From NCBI GenBank assembly GCA_011800805.1, contig MPNW01000069.1, positions 257,740-321,739 of the forward strand: a stretch of 64,000 bases of DNA. The letters run 5' to 3'. The DNA comes from Hirudo medicinalis. Taxonomy: Eukaryota; Annelida; Clitellata; Hirudinida; Hirudinidae. The notes beneath the pieces are model-generated. The model was not told the origin of the DNA. It searched no databases and saw only the letters and a program-made list of their open reading frames with translations. Position 1 is the stretch's first letter; every line of letters starts with the position of its first letter. Both the position numbers and the translations under genes were made by a program. Shown one piece after another: positions 36,985 through 48,420 of this stretch.

Positions 36985-38693
36985 TTGAATTTAATCTGCA
37001 GAAAATAAGTTCTGTAACTCCATATGTAACTAGATCTTTGCAGTTTATTTTATATTCGATTTTAATTTATGAAAATCCTGATGTTGAAAACATGATTTCA
37101 TACAAGCGAAAGCTCATCTCACCTGCCTCCTGTTTTTATTAGCAAGAACTCTAACACGACTTACGACTCGAAGCCAAAACGCTATTTTATTGTTCTTACA
37201 TCAACCAAAAAACAGCAGAGTTAGCAACAGGAGAGCCGCGCAAAACCAAATCCAAAACAAACAAAGATTTATTTTGTTTGTTACAAATTAAGTAATCATA
37301 ATTATTATTTTTAATTTACTCTAAAATGTTTTTTTAACAAATTCCAAAGTTTTCACAGTGACACTTTCAACAAGCTTAATAAACTATATTTTGATTTTAA
37401 CTCATTTAAAGAACGATATTATTTTGTAATGAACAACGAACTTATAAATGCAACATAATGGTGCAAAGCAAATGTTCTATCTCTCAATGTTAAGAAAACA
37501 GTCCTTGATGGCCTTTATGTTCATGTTGGGATTTCACTCTATCGAGCATTTTCATTTGTAAATTTCTTGGGATTTTTGTGGACCAATATCTTACTTTCAA
37601 ACCTCATATACAATATTTAACTAACAATATCTCAAAAAACGTTGGAATAATTTCTTGTATTCGTCGTTATATCACTTTATATTGTAATCTAGTCTGGACT
37701 TCTGATTACTCATCTTGCCTATTATATTTTGCTAGTTCGTTCGGCTCAATAAAAGATAAAAAAATATCCAAAGAGCTCTAGGACATCTGCATGTGAAATT
37801 AAATTGCGAAAAAAATGGATTACCAAACCAGTAGTTAAAAATTGTATTAAAAAGGATTACTTCAGTTTATAATCTTGTTCTGCAATTTTTCCGGAACCTC
37901 AAGAAATTTGTTTTTAAAAACAATCCGAAATCTCTCGTCCATTTATTTTCTTTTTTAATTTAAATATTAAATATAACTATATAGTCGCTACTTTTATTGC
38001 TTAATATAGTCTTAAAATATTTTTAATTCTGTTCCCTAATTCGGCAAACGTGATTTAATATCGCACTTTCTTTTAAGCAGTTAAGCACAGTATTTTAGTT
38101 TCCTTAATCTATTTTGTAGCTCGATGTAAGTTCTTTGACATAGGCAAGGAGGAGGAGGTCATTCATTTAATCGCTAACACAGCTCCATTGCAAGCGAGTA
38201 CTTTTCTTAATCGAAACTGTTGAATTGAAATCAATTATTAATGACAAAACCATTTCAATTTATTTGGAGTTCATAAAAATTTGCATTTAAAGAGGTGACT
38301 TTAAAAAGTAATTTTAATTATTTAAATACTGCCATAGTTTAATAAGGCACAATTATTTTGTTTGTATATATTCTAAATATACATTGCTCATCTTTTGTTT
38401 ATTATATATTTTCGCCAACTTTTCAATACGGGTGACGTTACGAAATCATGATTTAAACGATATTATAAATATTTAAAAAGTAATTTAAACAAATAATCAA
38501 TTATTAAATGTAAATATTTGCAAATTCTAGTTAGACGTTTAGAAAATGTCTTCGAAATTTGTACTTCATTCATGTTTGGATAAAATGCGTGAGAATTGAT
38601 ATCGTCCCGTTTCATAACTTTTTGGCTGTTAACATAACTATCGAAACCTTATGAGAATTTCAAATGTAAACAAATTTTGTAATCGTAGCTGAA
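36985..38693. other. Divergent intergenic region CEP78 / ubiquilin
   Basis: Upstream DNA of two genes pointing apart. It holds a degenerate LINE fragment (37490-37800) and otherwise AT-rich DNA. No promoter motif that I can defend. Confidence 0.5.
37490..37800 (+). mobile_element. Degenerate non-LTR retrotransposon fragment
   Basis: The translation reads FLGIFVDQYLTFKPHI, then NNISKNVGIISCIRRYI and later YCNLVWTSDY. This is the pattern found downstream of the RT catalytic core in Jockey/CR1-type LINEs (FLG-x(3)-D-x-L-x-(W/F)-K-x-H, then the C-N-x-V-W block). A deletion between IRRYI and YCNLVW and later stops make it dead. Confidence 0.65.
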
Positions 38694-40577
38694 ATGGACA
38701 CCAACATCACTGACATCAATCCAGAAACGTGTGTGAAAGAAGATAAATCCCTGAGCGGAGGTGACGCTGAGAAGTCCTGCACTCCTTTCCTAACTTTTGA
38801 TTCCTCCTTCGCTGTCACACCACAAGAAGATACTTTCATAAATGCCAAAATAGAGCCAAAATGCGAGGAGAACGAAGAACTGGAACAAAAAGACCATGAA
38901 TCATCATTGACTTTCGATTCTGAACTCGGTTTTAAGTCACGAAAGAGGAAGAATTCTTCAAGTGAGGGAAATGATGTTAAGAAGTCTCCTTGTTTGGCCT
39001 TTGATACATCTTTCGACGTCCTTCCACAAGAGAGTGGCTTTACAGGTTTCAGGATAGAATGTGATGAGACTCTAGAACAATCAGAAGAATCTTCGTCGAC
39101 CACCGGTTCTCAGCTCGGTTTTATGCCACCACAAGGTATCCAGAGCGTTGACGATAACATTAAGGATGTCCCTGAGCCAAACCCTGGCCAATCCCTAGAC
39201 AACTTTGAGGAACCTCTCCAAGAACAGTACACTCAGGATAAGTTTGAGTTCATAGAGATAAATGTTATATCTCAAAGAGAAACAAAGCCAATTGTCGCAA
39301 ATCTGAATTCCAGTGTTCTGGAACTAAAGTTGATTCTGGAGGAAGTATTCCATATTAATAGGAACCAGATTTGTCTTATCAGCGACAAACGAGTTTTGTC
39401 AGATGCCGATGGCCTCAAAAGTCTCAACCTCAACAATGGATCGGAGATTTTTTTAATTAAAAGATACGATCAGCAAATGGGAAATACATCGAACGATCCC
39501 GTTTTCTATTGGCCGTCTCACTACACCAGTATTGCATCGTGCGATTTCGATCTATCAGAGCTTCAAAAACAAATGCAGAAAGACTTCAACGAAAATCCAG
39601 AATTGGTTAAACAAGCCCTTATGAACCCGGCTGCCCAGGATCTCATGCGGGATCCTGCCAGGTTAAAGAACATGATGCTTTCTTGTCCAGGTGGATCAAA
39701 ACTATTGGAAAATCGCCTGGACATCGCCGAAGCTCTGAGCGACCCAAACTTCTTGGAAGAGAGTGCAACAATTTCTCAAGATCCAGCTGCTGTAAAGGAA
39801 ATGCTGGACAAGATGGTTGCTGCGAAGAGTCAAGAAGCGCTGCCAACTGAGGAGGCGTCAACTTTCTCCAACCAAGCCATTCCTAGCTGCGAAAACATGA
39901 TGAAGATGACGCTGCAGAACCCCGAGTTGTTAACTACAATGATGACCTCTCCACAGTACAAAGCCATGATCGAGGGCATGGTGGCCAATCCCGACTGGAC
40001 CGAAAAAATGCTATTGAATAACCCCCTCATGGCAGCTAATCCGAAAATTAGGCAACAAACAAAATCTTTCTTGCCCATCTTTCTCAGGCAGCTCCAAGAT
40101 CCTGCGTATATTTCAATGATGACCAATCCCAATACTTTGAAATCTCTCTTGAAGGTCCAACGAGGCGTGTACAATCTACAAAAAGAGGCCCCGCTTCTAA
40201 CTCCCAGCATGGGTTTCCAAGACTGCAACATCCCTGGAAGCTTCAACGTGGAATTCGCGGAAGAGGAGCAAAGTGGAATAGAAAAACCAAGCAGCACTGA
40301 AGTTGATCCCATGTCAATCGTTATGGAGAGGATCACCAGGCAGACAAAAGATGGAACAATTGGGTTCTTTCCTGAGGATAGATATGCCAAGGAACTTCAG
40401 CTCATGGAAAAAATGGGCTTCACTGACAAGGAATGCAACATCAGCTTCTTGACAGCTACTTTCGGAGACGTGGACACGGCGGTATCTCAACTCTTGATGA
40501 CTAACGCCGAATTGTCTCAAGACGAAGTCGAAGGTCTGATTGACGGGGATGGCAACGAAGCTGGAGGTGTAGAGTGA
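38694..40577 (+). CDS. Ubiquilin-like protein (UBL-STI1-UBA)
   Basis: Single open frame of 627 aa. Ubiquilins carry ubiquitinated or misfolded clients to the proteasome: the UBL binds the proteasome, STI1 repeats hold clients and the UBA binds ubiquitin. UBL about 185-257 (IEINVISQRETKPIVANLNS to IFLIKRYD). STI1-type helices follow at about 295-360 (NPELVKQALMNPAAQDLM, MMLSCPGGSKLLEN) and 400-490 (NPELLTTMMTSPQYKAMIEG, LPIFLRQLQDPAYISMMTNP). UBA about 563-602 with KELQLMEKMGFTDKE. The first 180 residues are unusual: an acidic Ser-rich region with two related segments (about 29-80 and 98-143) instead of the UBL starting at the N-terminus. No introns. Best read as a divergent ubiquilin paralogue, perhaps an old retrogene. 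ATG at 38694 is the first in frame. Confidence 0.85.
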   Translation: MDTNITDINPETCVKEDKSLSGGDAEKSCTPFLTFDSSFAVTPQEDTFINAKIEPKCEENEELEQKDHESSLTFDSELGFKSRKRKNSSSEGNDVKKSPCLAFDTSFDVLPQESGFTGFRIECDETLEQSEESSSTTGSQLGFMPPQGIQSVDDNIKDVPEPNPGQSLDNFEEPLQEQYTQDKFEFIEINVISQRETKPIVANLNSSVLELKLILEEVFHINRNQICLISDKRVLSDADGLKSLNLNNGSEIFLIKRYDQQMGNTSNDPVFYWPSHYTSIASCDFDLSELQKQMQKDFNENPELVKQALMNPAAQDLMRDPARLKNMMLSCPGGSKLLENRLDIAEALSDPNFLEESATISQDPAAVKEMLDKMVAAKSQEALPTEEASTFSNQAIPSCENMMKMTLQNPELLTTMMTSPQYKAMIEGMVANPDWTEKMLLNNPLMAANPKIRQQTKSFLPIFLRQLQDPAYISMMTNPNTLKSLLKVQRGVYNLQKEAPLLTPSMGFQDCNIPGSFNVEFAEEEQSGIEKPSSTEVDPMSIVMERITRQTKDGTIGFFPEDRYAKELQLMEKMGFTDKECNISFLTATFGDVDTAVSQLLMTNAELSQDEVEGLIDGDGNEAGGVE

Positions 40578-41335
40578 AACTGGATTTCGATTAAAATTAG
40601 TGAAATAAAGTTTTAGACAACTTGATGATGACTTTTGTTGTCAACTGTGCTTGGGAGGAGTTGTGATAGAATTTAAGGTAAAATCTTGGAACTTTAATGA
40701 GTAACGGATTTAGATAGTTTGGATCTTTAAAATGCATAATTTCGAATGTTGATAATTTAGTCAGTAAACTATAAAATATTTTGTGCATAATTTAATCCAA
40801 GAAGTGGAATATTTTGCGGTAAAAATAATGAACTTTCATCCAATTTGCCTTCGACAATTGCAAGGTTTAGAACAAAACTTAATCGCCCTAATAAATAAAA
40901 ACGCTCTTGAACCTTCGTTTAAATAAATATGTACAAATATTAAATAAATTTATACGAGGACAATTTAATAATTTACACCATATGACAGTCACTTACAATT
41001 ACCAAGCAATATTTTAATTAAGAAATAAAATTCTTTAGAAGTTTTATTGTCGATTTCAGATCTAAAAATAGAGTTTTTAATAATAAATAATATTTAAATA
41101 ATTTGATAATTAAACTTTGATTTATTTTATTCATCACATTGCTTAAATTATCAAGGTTGAACATTTTAATTAAAATTTAAAAAATAAATAAAAATTAATG
41201 TAATTAATATAATAATTAATTTTAAAGATATACACGATCTTTTAAAATAAAGTGGTCACGCCTTCATAAACATCACATCACTCTAATATCAACTACTCAG
41301 CTGCCGATCATCTAGCAAAAAAGAACAAAACGAAA
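40578..41335. other. Spacer ubiquilin / SRPK
   Basis: 758 bp, very AT-rich, with no ORF or repeat family that I can name. The SRPK promoter and 5' UTR are presumably in its last part. Confidence 0.5.
40604..40609 (+). other. Polyadenylation signal of the ubiquilin-like gene
   Basis: AATAAA about 27 bp past the stop codon. Confidence 0.6.
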
Positions 41336-42787
41336 ATGTCAAACTCTTCAGAAGACTACTCTGACAGTTCAAGTGAGGCTTCGGAAGCTTCCAGCGACGA
41401 TGAACAAGAGGACGCGTTGCACTACTGCAAAGGAGGTTACCATTTAGTAAAACCTGGAGATTTCTTCAACGAAAGATATCTCGTCGTTAGAAAATTGGGC
41501 TGGGGACACTTCTCAACAGTTTGGCTTTCATGGGATGCAAAGAATGCAAACTTTGTAGCCTTAAAAGTCATGAAAAGTGCTCGCTCGTATACGGAAACAG
41601 CTGTGGATGAAATTAAACTTCTGAAATGCACCAGAGACACTGATCCTAGTCATCCCTTCCTCAGCAGGACCGTTCAACTTTTAGACGATTTCAAAATTAC
41701 AGGAAGCAACGGAAAGCACATCTGCATGGTTTTCGAAGTTCTTGGACAAAATCTTCTCAAACTGATTATCGATTCCAAGTACCGCGGAATTAATTTAAAT
41801 CTCGTAAAGTCCATTATTAGACAGACATTGCAAGGAATGCAGTATCTCCACAACAACTGTAAAATCATACATACCGACATCAAGCCAGAGAATATCCTAG
41901 TTTGTGTCTCACAGGAACAGGTTAGGAAGCTTGCTTGGGAAGTCCTGGAGAGGAAGAAGATGGGACTTTCTCCACTTCCTGGAACTGTTGCCAATTTAGT
42001 TAAAGGAAAAAGCAAAACTATGTCTAAAAATAAGTTGAAGAAATTAAGAAGAAAAGCCAAGAAAAACCAAGAAGTTCTTAAGGCAAAAATGGACTCATTG
42101 GACATCGAAGATAAAAAAAGTCAATCTCCTGAAGGACATTCCAGCTCTGTAGATGCGATGTGTGATGAAAACAGTAAAAGATTAAATTCACTCTTTGAAG
42201 CAATGGAGAAGAATCAGGTGCTCAACAGGGAGACACCAAATCCCCAAGTTGAGCTTGGAGTAGCAAAATTTACTAGGGACGAAATAAATGTGAAGATCGC
42301 AGATTTGGGTAATGCTTGTTGGGTTCATCATCACTTTTCAGAAGACATTCAAACAAGGCAATACAGGAGCCCTGAAGTGATCATTGGCAGTGGATATGGA
42401 ACTTCGTCAGACATTTGGAGCATCGCATGCTTGGCTTTTGAACTGGCCACAGGAGAGTACCTTTTCGATCCTCATTCGGGACACAATTACGACAGGGATG
42501 AAGATCACCTGGCTCACATGATCGAACTGCTTGGTCCAATGCCGAAGGGTTTGATTATGCGAGGAAAACATTCGAGAGACTTCTTCACTAAGGCAGGCAG
42601 ATTGAGGCGCATCAAGAACTTGAAGGAGTGGAAGTTATATGACATCCTCGTCGAGAAATACAAGTGGAGTGAAAATGATGCAGAAGAATTTACGAGTTTC
42701 CTCACTCCGATGCTGGAGTTTCATCCTGACAAGAGAGCAACCGCTGAAGACTGTCTTGGTCATCATTTTCTAAAGGAGATAAAATAA
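41336..42787 (+). CDS. SR-protein-specific kinase (SRPK family), intronless
   Basis: Serine/threonine kinase of the CMGC group that phosphorylates RS domains of splicing factors. Single frame of 483 aa with an acidic N-terminus. P-loop LGWGHFSTVWL (about 54-64), VALK lysine at 77, catalytic loop HTDIKPENIL (about 179-188, the SRPK form with T in place of R) and DLG (323-325), also the SRPK variant of DFG. The activation segment reads TRQYRSPEVIIGSGYGTSSD. The kinase is split by a spacer of about 130 residues (190-318), Lys-rich at first (KNKLKKLRRKAKKN); this divided kinase is the family hallmark, though the spacer is shorter than in vertebrate SRPK1. It ends HPDKRATAEDCLGHHFLKEI as in full-length members. 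All catalytic residues are present, so it is probably active. Lack of introns suggests retrocopy origin; an intron-containing parent would lie elsewhere. Confidence 0.92.
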   Translation: MSNSSEDYSDSSSEASEASSDDEQEDALHYCKGGYHLVKPGDFFNERYLVVRKLGWGHFSTVWLSWDAKNANFVALKVMKSARSYTETAVDEIKLLKCTRDTDPSHPFLSRTVQLLDDFKITGSNGKHICMVFEVLGQNLLKLIIDSKYRGINLNLVKSIIRQTLQGMQYLHNNCKIIHTDIKPENILVCVSQEQVRKLAWEVLERKKMGLSPLPGTVANLVKGKSKTMSKNKLKKLRRKAKKNQEVLKAKMDSLDIEDKKSQSPEGHSSSVDAMCDENSKRLNSLFEAMEKNQVLNRETPNPQVELGVAKFTRDEINVKIADLGNACWVHHHFSEDIQTRQYRSPEVIIGSGYGTSSDIWSIACLAFELATGEYLFDPHSGHNYDRDEDHLAHMIELLGPMPKGLIMRGKHSRDFFTKAGRLRRIKNLKEWKLYDILVEKYKWSENDAEEFTSFLTPMLEFHPDKRATAEDCLGHHFLKEIK

Positions 42788-42958
42788 ATTATCATTACTA
42801 ATTTTTTTGAGCTTTAAAGAAAATTCTATCCACGTTTTTGGACCTTTTTTGTAAATATACAATTTTTAACACTTAATGAATTTATTTTATGTGAATTTAT
42901 TTATGTCTTGGTTCATAGGAGACCCAACAAACTTCAAATCCGATTGAAGGGGTAGATT

Positions 42959-43097
42959 GTTGGCCAAGGAACGGACAAAAGCCAACTCATAGGCAGCGAC
43001 TTTTGATACCTAAGTCCATACCTAACCCTACCTCATGACCCTGGAAATCTCTTTAGTCGTTGCCTATGGATTGGCTTATGCTCGTTAGTTCTCCAAC
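42959..43097. repeat. Imperfect inverted repeat (MITE-like hairpin)
   Basis: Left arm 42959-43001 (TTGGCCAAGGAACGGACAAA through AGGCAGCGACT) is complementary to right arm 43055-43097 (AGTCGTTGCCTATGGATTGG through TCTCCAA), with about 53 bp between. Roughly 34 of 43 positions pair. The ends extend weakly outward. It could be a fold-back element. Confidence 0.6.
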
Positions 43098-43559
43098 CTC
43101 CCAATCTGTAAAGTGTCAGTTTCGCTGAAATTGAAGCCAATCATAAATGCATTCTACCTCATTAATAGCCGTTTGTCAACAAATGCTATAATTGAAACGA
43201 TATTTATGTTAATATTTATACGAATAGATTCAGGATTTCAAGGAAGACACTGCAATTCACTTCATAATTTGGATGGTTCAAGATACGTATGTAATTCAAT
43301 AATCTGATAGCGGGTTCGAATTGAGTTGCTGATATTAATAAAATATGCTTATTCAATTTACAGATGGCCTTTCCTACTGCGCTTGATTCTTGATGAACAA
43401 GATTTCGGAATGAATTTCAGTTCACATTCAAAAACATCCCTATATTATATAAAGAGATTCGAGTGTCAAAATTGTTTTATTTTTAAAGAAGTTCAATTAA
43501 AGGATGCAGCGCAGACGAAGTTTAGGAACTTTATGGCTTTTGGCTGAAGTCACACTTCA

Positions 43560-44130
43560 TCTTCATCAAAATAGTTTCAATAATTCACTTCGTTGCTTTG
43601 AATTCCAAAAACCAATTCTCTTCCTCTAAAGATGCAATATTTGATTGTTTAAGATTTTGGATCTTATCTTTTATTATGCCTTCTCGGTCATCAAATTTAC
43701 GTAATGTCTCTTCAAGGTCTCAGTTCTGTTCCAAGTATGCAATGGACGCTGCCAAATTTCCGAACAATATTACAGGCTTCGCGGTCATTCTCCAAAACGA
43801 AGGGCTTTCCACGAATGCCTCCATTGTTGATTTAAATATATATTATATTTAAATATCCTACAAATGTGTCAGCAAAATCAGGCTATATACAGTATGTATC
43901 AGTTCTTCCTCTGTCAACATGATCTGAATGTTCAAATCACCAGGCATTCTCAGATAGATAATCAATCTTGTATAAATTTCACCATTCACTGCAAAACGTT
44001 TGAACCTCTCACCAAAATATATAATGATTTTCAATTTCTTAATTAACTGGGAGGCGCTCCTCAAAATTAAGCACGAAATCTATAAATGTTCTCCATTCGA
44101 CCTTGTCAATCTGATCCAGGAAGTGCCTTA
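43560..44130 (-). pseudogene. Decayed coding relic, copy 2 of 2
   Basis: The minus strand reads, in shifting frames, FLDQIDKVEWRTFIDFVLNF and RMPGDLNIQIMLTEEEL, then MEAFVESPSFW and a coiled-coil-like stretch (KFDDREGIIKDKIQNLKQSN, IASLEEENW). Stops and shifts interrupt it. The 3' half is homologous to 26880-27180. It is probably a processed pseudogene or part of a transposon gene; I cannot name the source. Confidence 0.45.
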
Positions 44131-44859
44131 AAGAGGGGTAATTGAGTTCACAGTCTCGGTGTTTTTTTAACTAAACTTTTTCTGCTCTTTCTCGAAGACA
44201 TTATTGGAAAATATGATCTTGTTGGAAGTCACTCTGCAATAAGGACATCCAAAATACCTGGTGTAAAAAGTAGTTTTTATCAGCCTAAAATAATTTTTAA
44301 ATTATATTTTTTTGTTAAACATTTGACGTAACAGGTCTTAGGCATGCAAATATTAAACATATGTTCTAAGATAGAAAATAGCATTCAAAACTTACGAGGG
44401 ATTTTCTCATCACATATTATGCGCTCAGTTTCGCATCATTGCGATTTCCTCATCTTCCCCTGAAGGACATTCATTCTTGTTCGACATAAAAATTTTAATT
44501 TAAATATGATTTCGTGCAACATAGTGAATCACAAGTTTGCGTTTGCATTCCTGAAAGTGGTTTATTTAGATGGATGGCAATTTACAGTTTGCTTGGTTAA
44601 GAGTTTGCTTAGCTACACCTTGCGACAATTTTATAACATTTAAAAGATCTTCCACTTTCATTAGAGTTTTAAAATTTTATTTTAATTATTGTTTATTTAA
44701 CTCTAAATTCTATAAATTCATTAAGTGTAGCTGCTTGTAAGTTGCTGACGACGATGTTATATACCATTAGAAAACTCGTGCTATGCTCTACAAGATTAAA
44801 GTAACCGCTTTTGCCTATATTATTTTTTTGTCTTTTTTGGAACCGTCAAATGGATTGAC

Positions 44860-45430
44860 AAGTCGACAAAAAATCGCATTTTCGACACCTCCTTCTTTTC
44901 GCCTTTAATCGAGGTCAAAAAGCGGGTGAAGCTACCAGAGGACGCTATAGCTGAGAGAACCGCTCGGGATAGGTTTGCCAGGTTCAAACACGATAATTTC
45001 GACCTCAACGACGCTCCTCGTTCCGGAAGACCAGTCGAGATGGACGATGACCAACTCGGAGATCTTTTGAAGGAAGATGGCCGCCAGACATGCAGAGAAT
45101 TGGGCGAAAAGAGGAATTGTGATTTTGCGACAATTTCACGCCACCTTTAGTCGATGGGTTTCACTCAAAAGCTTGGACCTTGGGTCCTGCATGAACTCAC
45201 CCAAAAACAGAAGGATAAGCGGCTTTCCATTGCTGCTCAAAATCTCGCTCGACACCAAGGAACCCATGGCCACAGGCAATGTTTCTTGTACAGAATCGTC
45301 ACTGGAGACGAGAAATGGTGTCTCTATGTGAATATGAAGCAAAAGAAAGAGTGGGTGAGTCTGGAGAGAAGCCTAAGCCCAGGATCAAGAAAGACCCGAT
45401 GACGACAATGATTTGTGTATGGTGGGATTG
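44860..45430 (+). mobile_element. Mariner transposase remnant
   Basis: Tc1/mariner-superfamily transposase pieces in two frames. 44926-45150 gives ERTARDRFARFKHDNFDLND, APRSGRPVEMDDDQLG and a helix-turn-helix end FATISRHL. 45154-45402 gives MGFTQKLGPWVLHELTQKQK and the first catalytic aspartate in VTGDEKW. A further shift leads to KKDPMTTMICVWWDWE with the second aspartate. Frameshifts separate the parts and the C-terminal third and inverted ends are not recognisable. Dead copy. Confidence 0.85.
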
Positions 45431-46777
45431 GGAATTGTAATAGAATGTGTTTACCGATTGCTTGGTTTAAGGGGAACAATATGGTTTTTTGACACTTTCT
45501 AACATTCTTTTCTGGAATCTAAAGAGAGTCAACAAATTTCAATTTTCTGAAAATTTGCTCAGATACTTCAAATAGAACAAATCTTTTGACACAAACGCGA
45601 AAACTGGAAGAAATTTGTTGGGCTTAACTACACAGGATATGAAGCTGAGAATATTTGCATCTATTTGTTATTTAAAAGGCTTAGTTCTGCAAGGACAACC
45701 AAACGAATAAACGAAGTCCAAGCTTACGTTGACCGATAAAAAAAACGCGCAAAGGACTTTCTTTTGCGACCATTTGGAGTCGGGCATCGCTACCTTTATC
45801 AATCTGAACTAGTCCCTTCATAATTTGAAGGATTCAAGAAACTTATTATGCAAGTCAATAATCCTCTTGATCGATTAAAGAGCTCGCAATGGGGTGATGT
45901 TTAGTATAACTTTTCAGAGCAATAACCGAGCCATCTCACAATCCACCACGTTGTTCACATTACTTTGAAAACAATGTGATAATGTGATTATGTGATAATG
46001 TGATCATGTTATCGTGTAATTATGTTATCATGTGATTATGTGATTAAGTGATTGCTAACAAGAATAATTCATAACACCATGTCTATGTTGACCACCAAGG
46101 GAATGAGTTCGAATTATGAAGCATTTCCATCCGACAAAATAAAATATCCTTCTGTCATCTTGTGAATTAAAAAAAAATAATAAGAATTTACTTTGGGCGG
46201 ACGATCTTTGGACACTTAATGTTTCATTTTGCTGTTGATGAGAATTGTTAATTGTTTCATTAACAGAAACTGCTTAAAAAACAGAGTTGGTGATGCTTGG
46301 TTGACTCATTTGATATTTTTCACGTGAAACTGTTTGATGAAATATTGAACTTAATGACTGTAGGAAGCGTATATTTTTGAATGGAGGCTTAATTAATCAT
46401 ATTTGCATGATTTAAAACTGAATTTTTACACTTCGTATGACCGATTAAAATCAAGTGTTACACAAACATTTCATTATTTGTTTAGAACTTTGAAAAAAAA
46501 AAAACAATTTTGGACAGACTAATTTTGATATTTGAATAAAAAAGTTATAACAGAACATTTAATCTTACATTGTTTTACGCTATATATTTAAAAATTTTCA
46601 CCCTCACATAAAATAATGAACACAGTAAATAAATAAATTTAGACCTCAAACAAACTTCATCTCAAGAGTTTAATATCTTAACGATTTAAAGAATAAAATG
46701 CAACGAAAATTGACAATCAATAAACCATTTTTGCTTGTTTATGTTTTCATCAACAACTATCCCCGCAACGATGGCAA

Positions 46778-46866
46778 CAACAGCAACAACAACAACAACA
46801 AACAGCAACAACAACAAACACCAACATCAACAACAACAAACACCAACATCAACAACAACAAACACC

Positions 46867-46915
<49 letters not shown>

Positions 46916-46925
46916 CCAACAAAAG
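46778..46925 (+). repeat. CAA/AAC microsatellite
   Basis: Almost pure CAA triplets with ACCAACATC interruptions repeated three times. Gives Gln, Asn and Thr runs in the three frames. Confidence 0.95.
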
Positions 46926-48349
46926 ACATGGAAACAAAAACAACTGAAATTCGAAGCCGAGAAAGAGTTCCAATTGAGACTGGAACAACAACCAAAAACT
47001 CTCCGAACGCTGATGACGTCACGAACGCGTGACCATGAATGGTGCAGTTTTAGCGCTGGACATTATCCACTTCTAATTGTATCTGGCGCATGGAATTTGT
47101 CTGGCGTAAAAAAACGTTGTTTTTTAAATTAAAAACAAAATTCAAATTCAAACTCGGAGGTCTCTAAGCGTGGTCGAACAAAACATAAATATACATGATC
47201 GACGGCAGGAAGGATGGAGGGAAATGGATGAATGAATGAATGAATGAAGGAATTGAGGACTGAATAAAGCTTCAAGAAGAATCAACATGCAAGTAATTAA
47301 ATATTCTTTAATTAATAAATAATTACAAATAAATAAATGCATAAATAATTTTTGAATAATTAATTAATGAATAATTAATTATCGATAATTAATTATAAAT
47401 AAATAATCAACTATCAATTAATAACTAATTAATTATAAATTAATACGATTATTAATGAATGAATAGCAGACGAATGATCAATTACCAATCAATAAGATTT
47501 TTCATTTATCAATAATTCCAATCATAATTCAGTCTAATTGAGCAGTCCAATTAAAATAATAATTGCCCACATTTTTGGCGAAACATTGCGTGCGGTCCGA
47601 ACTGACACGCGCTGACATCGAAAACAACGGCAAGTCGTCGAGCGGCAAACGAAGCAAAGTGGCCACCGTGCTATTGGTCGGTGCTCGCATAAAGACACTG
47701 AATTTATGGGCAACAAGTGACCAGACATTTTGAGGATACCTTTTCAAACGCACAAAGGACAACATGGTGAGTGGCTTTATCGGTGGAATGATTAACTGAA
47801 TAATAATAATAATATTCTATCGATTCGGTTAAAAAACTTACTATTTACTTGTGATGAATTAACTTGTTATAAACTTATTATTTATTTTTACAAATCAATT
47901 TATGTCTTACTCATTTATTTATGTTGTTGTTGTTGCTAGAGCTGTTGCTGTTGTTATCTGATGAAAACTGACATAAAATATCGTTTACTTTTCGTTTCAT
48001 TTCTTACATTAAGTTCTTCGGATAATTAAGACTAATTATTCAAAATATTTTGTCTCAAACATTAAATTATAACAATAATTTAAAAAGAAATCATCATATG
48101 ATATCATATCACATCATGTCATATCATATTACATCATATCATGTCATATCACGTCATATCATAACATATCATTCTAATGTGATTAAAGATAGAACAAATG
48201 TAAAATAAGTTGAAATAAATGCTTAATAATTTCTTAAATGATCTCACGAAGTCCCGTGAGACGTTTGTAAAAAACGAAAACGAAAAACATTTGAGAAGGC
48301 TTTCCACCCGAGGAGGACTGAAAAACAAAGTGATGAAGCAGAACACGAT

Positions 48350-48420
48350 GTCGTCATGTGGAACGTCATGTGGAACATCATGTGGAACGTCATGTGGAAC
48401 GTCATGTGGAACGTCATGTT
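48350..48420 (+). repeat. 12-bp tandem repeat GTCATGTGGAAC
   Basis: About six near-perfect copies. A 12-bp unit keeps phase, so frames on both strands stay open without being genes. Confidence 0.9.

Larger units (their letters stand above)
42788..44859. other. Gene-free stretch after SRPK
   Basis: Holds a hairpin-forming inverted repeat (42959-43097), a LINE-related fragment (about 43400-43480) and a decayed coding relic (43560-44130). 44140-44850 is AT-rich with nothing that I recognise. Confidence 0.5.

Noticed and set aside
46698..47132. 144-codon plus-strand frame with Asn/Gln runs
   Set aside because: CAA array with short flanks; no conserved flanking sequence.
47529..47768. ATG followed by GTGAGT at 47763-47768 as a first coding exon
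   Set aside because: No downstream exon in matching phase was found and the upstream sequence has no supporting feature.
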